From NCBI GenBank assembly GCA_015680685.1, contig MNCI01007750.1:247336-311335 (forward strand): DNA of 64,000 bases, written 5' to 3'. Position 1 is the first letter of the stretch. Every line of letters starts with the position of its first letter. Source of the DNA: Gnetum montanum (Eukaryota > Streptophyta > Gnetopsida > Gnetales > Gnetaceae). This document shows, piece by piece, positions 59,228 to 64,000 of this stretch. The translations under genes and the position numbers were made by a program. Below the pieces are notes generated by a model, which worked only from the letters and a program-made list of their open reading frames with translations, was not told where the DNA came from and searched no databases.

Positions 59228-59990
59228 ATGTTTCTTGGCATATTATTAGATTTAACTAGAAGTAGAAGACCCACATGCAATAGGTGCATTAATGAAAAAA
59301 AACATAATATTCACAATAGTTTTGGTTGTAAAATCAAACAATTTTCTATTGAAAATAACATGGATCTAGGTAGCCAACCACCTATCTTAAGCTATTTAAC
59401 TGAGGTTGAAGAAAATTTAATTGCAAAAAATCAATTCCATATTACAAGTTACACATGTAGTCGGTGGACAATTCAAGTATAAAGGTCACACAATTAGCTT
59501 TTCTCAGGATGTCACATAGATTATTAAAAGACTTCCTCTTAAAATTAAAAATATCCTTTCTTGATATTGAGAAAAGTAGATCAAATGGGCACCGAGTATA
59601 ATTTCATTGTTAATGAGAGATCGGTTTATAAAGCCTTGATTTTTAACAAGGCAAATGATTCGTACTATCACAATGTTGAGATTTATATGCATACATTAAA
59701 TGATGTTTTTAATACCAGTGATGTTAACATCTTCCATAGCATTCTTTATATTTCATTGTTAGAAAAAGATGGAGAAATGAGATTTCAGTTTCAAGGTCCT
59801 TTGCTTCAAACAAATGAAGAAAACGTTATCAATCATCGTTAGTTGCACAACATCCTAGAATTGTAAGAAAGGAAATTGATTTGATAAGAGCATGGATGCA
59901 AAATCCATCATTGTAGGATTTAGATGTTGCTCAATGGTCTTCCATGTCTGATTCTTCAGTTTAACATGATGGGGTTGTTTACAATGACAT
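59228..59990 (+). pseudogene. Helitron-type DUF6570-like fragment
   Basis: The plus strand encodes CNRCINEKKHN, then KQFSIENNMDLGS, LSYLTEVEENLIAKNQFHI, then after a stop GHTISFSQDV and LPLKI. In another frame (59561-59842) come FIVNERSVYKALIFNKAND and NVEIYMHTLNDV. This succession (Cys pair, ENNM, LT-x2-E-E-x-LIA, QDV, LP, F-x-V-x-R) is what I know from the DUF6570 region of Helitron helicase proteins and their relatives in plants and animals. The fragment has stops, at least one frameshift, and no Rep or helicase motifs within reach. It is a relic only; no Helitron ends are identified. Confidence 0.5.
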
Positions 59991-60217
59991 TTCTAAGTCT
60001 TTTTCTTACAAGAAAATGTAAACAGTGATGATAACTTAAAAAATTAAAAAAATAATTAAATTCTACTCATAGCCTACAAAACCGCTCCACTAGCTTAGAT
60101 ATATATATATCCCTATCAATTGGGCTGAGATGATTTTAAAGATGATGATATTAACCAAGCCAGACTACTGGACAAGGTAACAAGATAACTAAAAATAGAA
60201 TCACTCATCCCTCCTTT
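59991..60217. other. Spacer before Tat2, nothing recognised
   Basis: About 0.2 kb with a short TA run (60100-60110) and no coding or repeat signal that I can define. The five bases before the Tat2 LTR are CCTTT; the matching duplication would lie outside the window. Confidence 0.5.
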
Positions 60218-61913
60218 TGAAACACCCTAAAAATGCGGGGTCATCCTTGCTTCACCAGGCTCTTGCAGTCCGTGCAGCACTACGGCAGTTCATCGGGAGG
60301 AGAACGTTCTGAGTTCAGGCCGACCAATTCGGCAAATTTTCTACTTTGAGCATGGACAAGTTCTGTGCCATCCTGCCTGCCCACCAAGGTAGCCTAAACA
60401 GCTGACAGCCTACTCAAAAATAGTGTGCGGAATTGGCAACAGCACTCTGGATGTGCAAAAAATAGCTCGGCAAGTTTTCTAAGTCACGAAGTCTACTACG
60501 CTACACTACGCCTCGTAGCATAGCAAGCTTCAAAGAAGATGATGGAAAAATGAAGTGCCACGCTACGCTACGCCACGCAGTGTAGCATGGCAATGACTTT
60601 ACTACCCACTCCCCTCGCCTAATTTCAAGTTCTACAATGATGTCCCTTTCTGTCAGGAAGTGGTGGACCATGTTTGCTACTACGCTACGCTGAGCTACAT
60701 GGCGTAGCAAGGCGTAGCAATCCTGTAGAAGAGACAGAAGGCAATTCGAAAGGTGGAGTCAACAGAGTTCACAAGAATTGCATTGCAAGAGACAAGGTTT
60801 GCAAATCGGCAAAGCTTTCGCGACTAAGGTAAGTTTCTACACTACGTAGCATAGCATAGCGTAGCAAGCATGTGACACATAGTAGAATGCATGACAAAGA
60901 GCTACGCTACGCCAAGCATGCTACATCACAAAGCACAGTAAGGCATGCAGGTGGTTGTGCGACATCAATGCACTCCACCTAATCAGACCATTGGCACACG
61001 TCTTTAGATGCTAATGGTGCAATTATGGCATAGTAGGATTGTAGTTATTGCATACAAGTTCACATCGTAATGGTCTTGTAGGTCCAATGGTCACAAATGA
61101 CACGAGTGGCGCCAACAAGACAACGAAGGCTTGAGGCACGTAACATTCAAATGACCCCTTTCAGACGCCCTTGGTCCTATAAATACCCTGGCAAACAACA
61201 TGCAATGGGTCCGCAAAATTTTTAAAAGTTGGCAATTTCAAAAGAGTTCACATCCTTCTTGAAGCAAACAGCTTCCAAGGGGTGGGAACTTTGGAATTCT
61301 GAAACAAATACTTCTCCTCTCTCCAGCATTGTAACATCAAAGTCATCTTTCTAACACTGTAAACAGTGAGTCTCTCTCAACTAGCGTGGGGTCCCATCTC
61401 TATTCTACCACCTTGGTAGAACCCTGCATTGTTTGTACCCAAGTCCGCATCCAAGTGCATAGCTCTTTTTGCTTGACACGCCTTGGTTACTCTCGGGATT
61501 TTTGCACTTCCTCACGCTATGCAACCGATTGTATCCACCCTGACCAAGCGAGTTTGTAGCTTCGGAGCGGCGCATGTTTCTAACTATACTTTACTTTATT
61601 TTTTGCTTATTATCTCGTTTTGCATCACTTTCTATTTTATTCACCTTTAAGCATTACTTCGTATTACTGTCGCATTTTTTACAGTTTCTCTCCTACTTCA
61701 TTTACTTTCAAGCATCATATCGCATTTCGCATTATTTATATTGCAAAAGGCTATATTGACGTCGTTGTAAGTCCCTATTTGATCAACCAGACTGTTCAGG
61801 GCACCTTGTGTCCGCACACACCCAGCACGGCCCTCCCGCAGATATGGGGTTGGAACTGTCACGCCCACCGACCCCTGGTGTTTTTCCAGCCGCCAATGTT
61901 TTCGGTAGCTATA
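60218..61913 (+). repeat. 5' LTR of Tat2
   Basis: 1696 bp from TGAAACACCC to TTTTCGGTAGCTATA, the same ends as the Tat1 LTRs read on the other strand. It has GCTACGC palindromes at about 60493-60525, 60557-60592, 60675-60719 and 60836-60866, a TATA box at 61176-61187 and the following GGCAAACAACATGCAATGG text, all as in Tat1. The last base pair of the LTR end is TA rather than CA. Confidence 0.85.
61176..61187 (+). promoter_or_regulatory. TATA box of Tat2 5' LTR
   Basis: CCTATAAATACC on the plus strand, followed by CTGGCAAACAA. The same box stands in both Tat1 LTRs, so it is the likely core promoter of the family. Confidence 0.7.
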
Positions 61914-61919
61914 GTTTTC

Positions 61920-61939
61920 TGGCGCTAGAAGGAGGGTCC
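61920..61939 (+). promoter_or_regulatory. Primer-binding site of Tat2
   Basis: TGGCGCTAGAAGGAGGGTCC six bases inside the LTR. It is probably closer to the original than the Tat1 copy. The TGGCGC start is common to many plant gypsy primer sites; the tRNA is not named here. Confidence 0.7.
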
Positions 61940-62050
61940 TTTGGTGCCTTTCCTGCATATCACGGTAGTTCTATGAGCCTTCTACACCCTGATACACGTA
62001 AGCGTAAACGCGACACCCTCCTGTGGTTGTTTGTGCTTTGTGCAGTGTAG

Positions 62051-62815
62051 ACGGGTCGCCTTGACGACTCCTCGGGAGCCCTAAAAAATGTAAGGCCTCC
62101 GATCATCGGCTAACTAGCTTATTTTATGGTTGTCTTACATGCGTTCTATACCTCATCTCATGTGGTGCAGACTGGTCACTTCGACGGTCCCTCTAGGATC
62201 CTGCGAGACACAAAGCCTGCTTGATCACTAGTTAGTTCGCCCCTCTTACGGTTGTCTTGCATGCGTTCTGGACCCCACCTCGTGTGGAACAAACTGATCG
62301 CTTCGATAGTCCCTCAGGGATCTTGCAAGATGCAAAGCCTTCTAGGTTAGCTCGCTCACCTTACATTAGCCTCACAAGCCTTCTACACCTTGATATGTAT
62401 TAGCATAGACTTGACACCATCTATGGTTGTTTACGAGTCATACGGTGTAGATCGGTCGCCTCGACGGTCCCTCCAGGACCCTACGGGACATAAAACCTTC
62501 CAACAGTGAGTTAACTTGCCTTCCCTTTTACAGTAGTCTTGCACACGTTCTGCACCCTAGATCGCACAAGCATAAACGTGGTACCCTTCTACGGTTGTTT
62601 GTGCCTTGTATGGTGCAGGTCGGTCGCCTCAACGGTTCCTCTGAGATCCTACAAGACATAAAGCCTTCTTGATTGATTGTCAACTGAACTTGCTTTACGG
62701 TAGTCTTGCACATGCTCTGTACCTCATCGCACACTGGCATAAACATGACACCCTTTGTGGTTGTTTACACTTTGTGTGGTATAGATCGGTCGCCTTGACG
62801 GTTCCTCTGAAATCC
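62051..62815 (+). repeat. Leader repeats of Tat2
   Basis: A word of the form GATCGGTCGCCTYGACGGT plus CCTC and GGATCCT recurs at 62051, 62171, 62292, 62451, 62619 and 62784 with spacings of about 120-170 bp. CTTGCAYGCGTTCTG and GGTTGTTTGTG phrases lie between. Six diverged tandem units thus fill the space between primer site and gag. Tat1 lacks them. Confidence 0.7.
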
Positions 62816-62816
62816 A

Positions 62817-64000
62817 GCAAGTTGGATTTACACGAACTCAAGGAAAAACGTAGCTTCGAGTTCACTTATTCCAACGGGAAGGAATTTGTTCCCACCCTCA
62901 GCATTCCTTTTCTTTTAACACAAGAGTATCAAAGGCTACTAGACCAATTGATCAAGTTGGCTAGACTTAGGGAGCAACCAGACACCGTGTCCAACCAGGA
63001 TGACTCCTTTAAAGATGGACAGGAGAAGCTTGATTCCCAATCTGACAAGGTGGATCAAGTCAACCTCATTCCTGTCCTGCCTATCCAGTCCTTCTAGGCC
63101 AACCCGCTATCTATCACTACCTCCTTTGTCATCATGCCTACGCTTCAGCAGGCTACGACTACAAATGCAATGGGTAGCCATGCCACATACTCAGCGTATC
63201 ATCACCCTTATTTCCCAGTTGCGCTCGCAACAACTGTGCTGTGGCAAACTTTTTATCAACAAATCCCTATAGTGCGCAACACACCTATCACGGCTACCCT
63301 ACCGCATGTCCATACTGTACCTACTTTGCAACCACACATAACTTCTATGTCGATTCCTACGTATGCATCTGTTCCACTCATTGTGGTGGGCCAAGACCCG
63401 TCCATGTGGTGGAACCCATTTGCCTCTTTGTCTATTCTACAACTGTCATAGATGTCTCACTACGTTCCCCCTCAAACCTACCTAACCCCGCAAACGGTAC
63501 ATCCTAGCACGGGGCCATGGTCTGTCCCATTGTTAACCCAAATGGTCTATCCGGTTACTCAACCCGCTATTACCACTCCGACAATACCACCCACCAGGTG
63601 GTGGACAATGCAAGCAGCACCTTTAGCGGGGGCAGCCCCAACAGCACCGCCGATGGGTCAACCCGCCACCGCCACCATGCCGCATGTGGGAGTTGCCTCT
63701 GCAATCCCTCAGCCATCTACAACGTCGTCGGGTCTGGACCAAGCGTTTCAGCTCATCCAGACCCTAACTGAGGAAATAAAACACCTCAAAGCTATTGGGT
63801 CCGACATGGTACAAGTCATGGACTTTTATTAGGATGACCCTGTCAACCCTGCGATCCCTACTTTGATATTACCACCTGGGATGTCTCTCCCACACTTCAC
63901 GAAGTACGACAGGGAAGGGGATCCCAATACACATCTCATCACTTTCCGATCAGAGTCTTTGCTATTGCAACAATGGCCACATACGATCATTCGCGTCTTT
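62817..64000 (+). pseudogene. Tat2 gag, N-terminal part, runs off the window
   Basis: One plus frame continues from about 62817 to the window end. It is interrupted by three TAG codons, at about 63095-63097, 63449-63451 and 63830-63832. The N-part has SFEFTYSNGKEFVPTL, and a long Pro/Thr/Gln-rich region follows. TTSSGLDQAFQLIQTLTEEI (63725-63784) is shared with Tat1, and the start of the capsid domain reads PPGMSLPHFTKYDREGDPNT. At the place of the second TAG the Tat1 homologue has a Gln. No frameshift is seen, so this is the best-kept frame in the window. Protease and pol would lie beyond the edge. Confidence 0.8.

Noticed and set aside
61574-61928. Small membrane protein
   Set aside because: T-rich R/U5 sequence of the Tat2 LTR; hydrophobic only because of base composition.

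Overview
This window looks like intergenic DNA from a seed plant with a large, repeat-packed genome. A gymnosperm or a large-genome angiosperm would fit, but the sequence does not name the species. I see no intact host gene, no rRNA or tRNA gene and no prokaryotic feature. Almost everything I can place is decayed Ty3/gypsy LTR retrotransposon. Two groups are present: an Athila-like group (tRNA-Asp-type primer site, LTR ends TGATGA...TCATCA, about 0.85-0.93 kb) and a Tat/Ogre-like group (LTR start TGAAAC, about 1.7-1.9 kb, primer site TGGCGCTAGAAGG, pol with two RNase H domains).

Layout. Bases 1-17570 hold a plus-strand Tat-like element (Tat3): a ~185-bp tandem array, pol (12841-16333), polypurine tract and the start of its 3' LTR. 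The array is split by a minus-strand Athila-like element without pol (N1, 3108-11131), which carries gag and a second ORF. From 17575 to about 54470 the insertions are nested. An Athila-like element (AthB, about 45914-54472) appears to have received a second one (AthA, 17575-19533 plus 42229-45913) inside its ORF2. AthA was split in its protease by a whole Tat/Ogre-like element (Tat1, 19539-42223, minus, perfect AAATC target duplication). Tat1's 5' LTR was in turn split by a 3.3-kb solo LTR (37397-40719, perfect CTAAG duplication). AthB also holds a solo LTR (46132-46965, perfect AACCT duplication). From 54478 there is a plus-strand solo LTR whose tail has been tandemly multiplied about four times, then mostly unassigned DNA with a Helitron/DUF6570-like fragment (59228-59990). 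A second Tat element of the Tat1 family (Tat2, plus) starts at 60218 and runs off the right edge within gag.

Most unusual content. (1) Tat1 carries, between protease and reverse transcriptase and on the opposite strand, a decayed multi-exon gene with its own TATA box; two of its splice junctions keep reading phase. (2) Tat pol regions are bracketed by arrays of ~30-bp mini-hairpins whose stems change in matched pairs. (3) Tat1 and Tat2 LTRs carry four palindromes upstream of the TATA box, built from GCTAC units. (4) The Athila-like spacer shared by N1 and AthB contains a GATATC-rich, TATA-containing module resembling the LTR promoter, placed upstream of ORF2. Reading frames are broken throughout, very often by TAG codons, as expected for old, cytosine-methylated elements.
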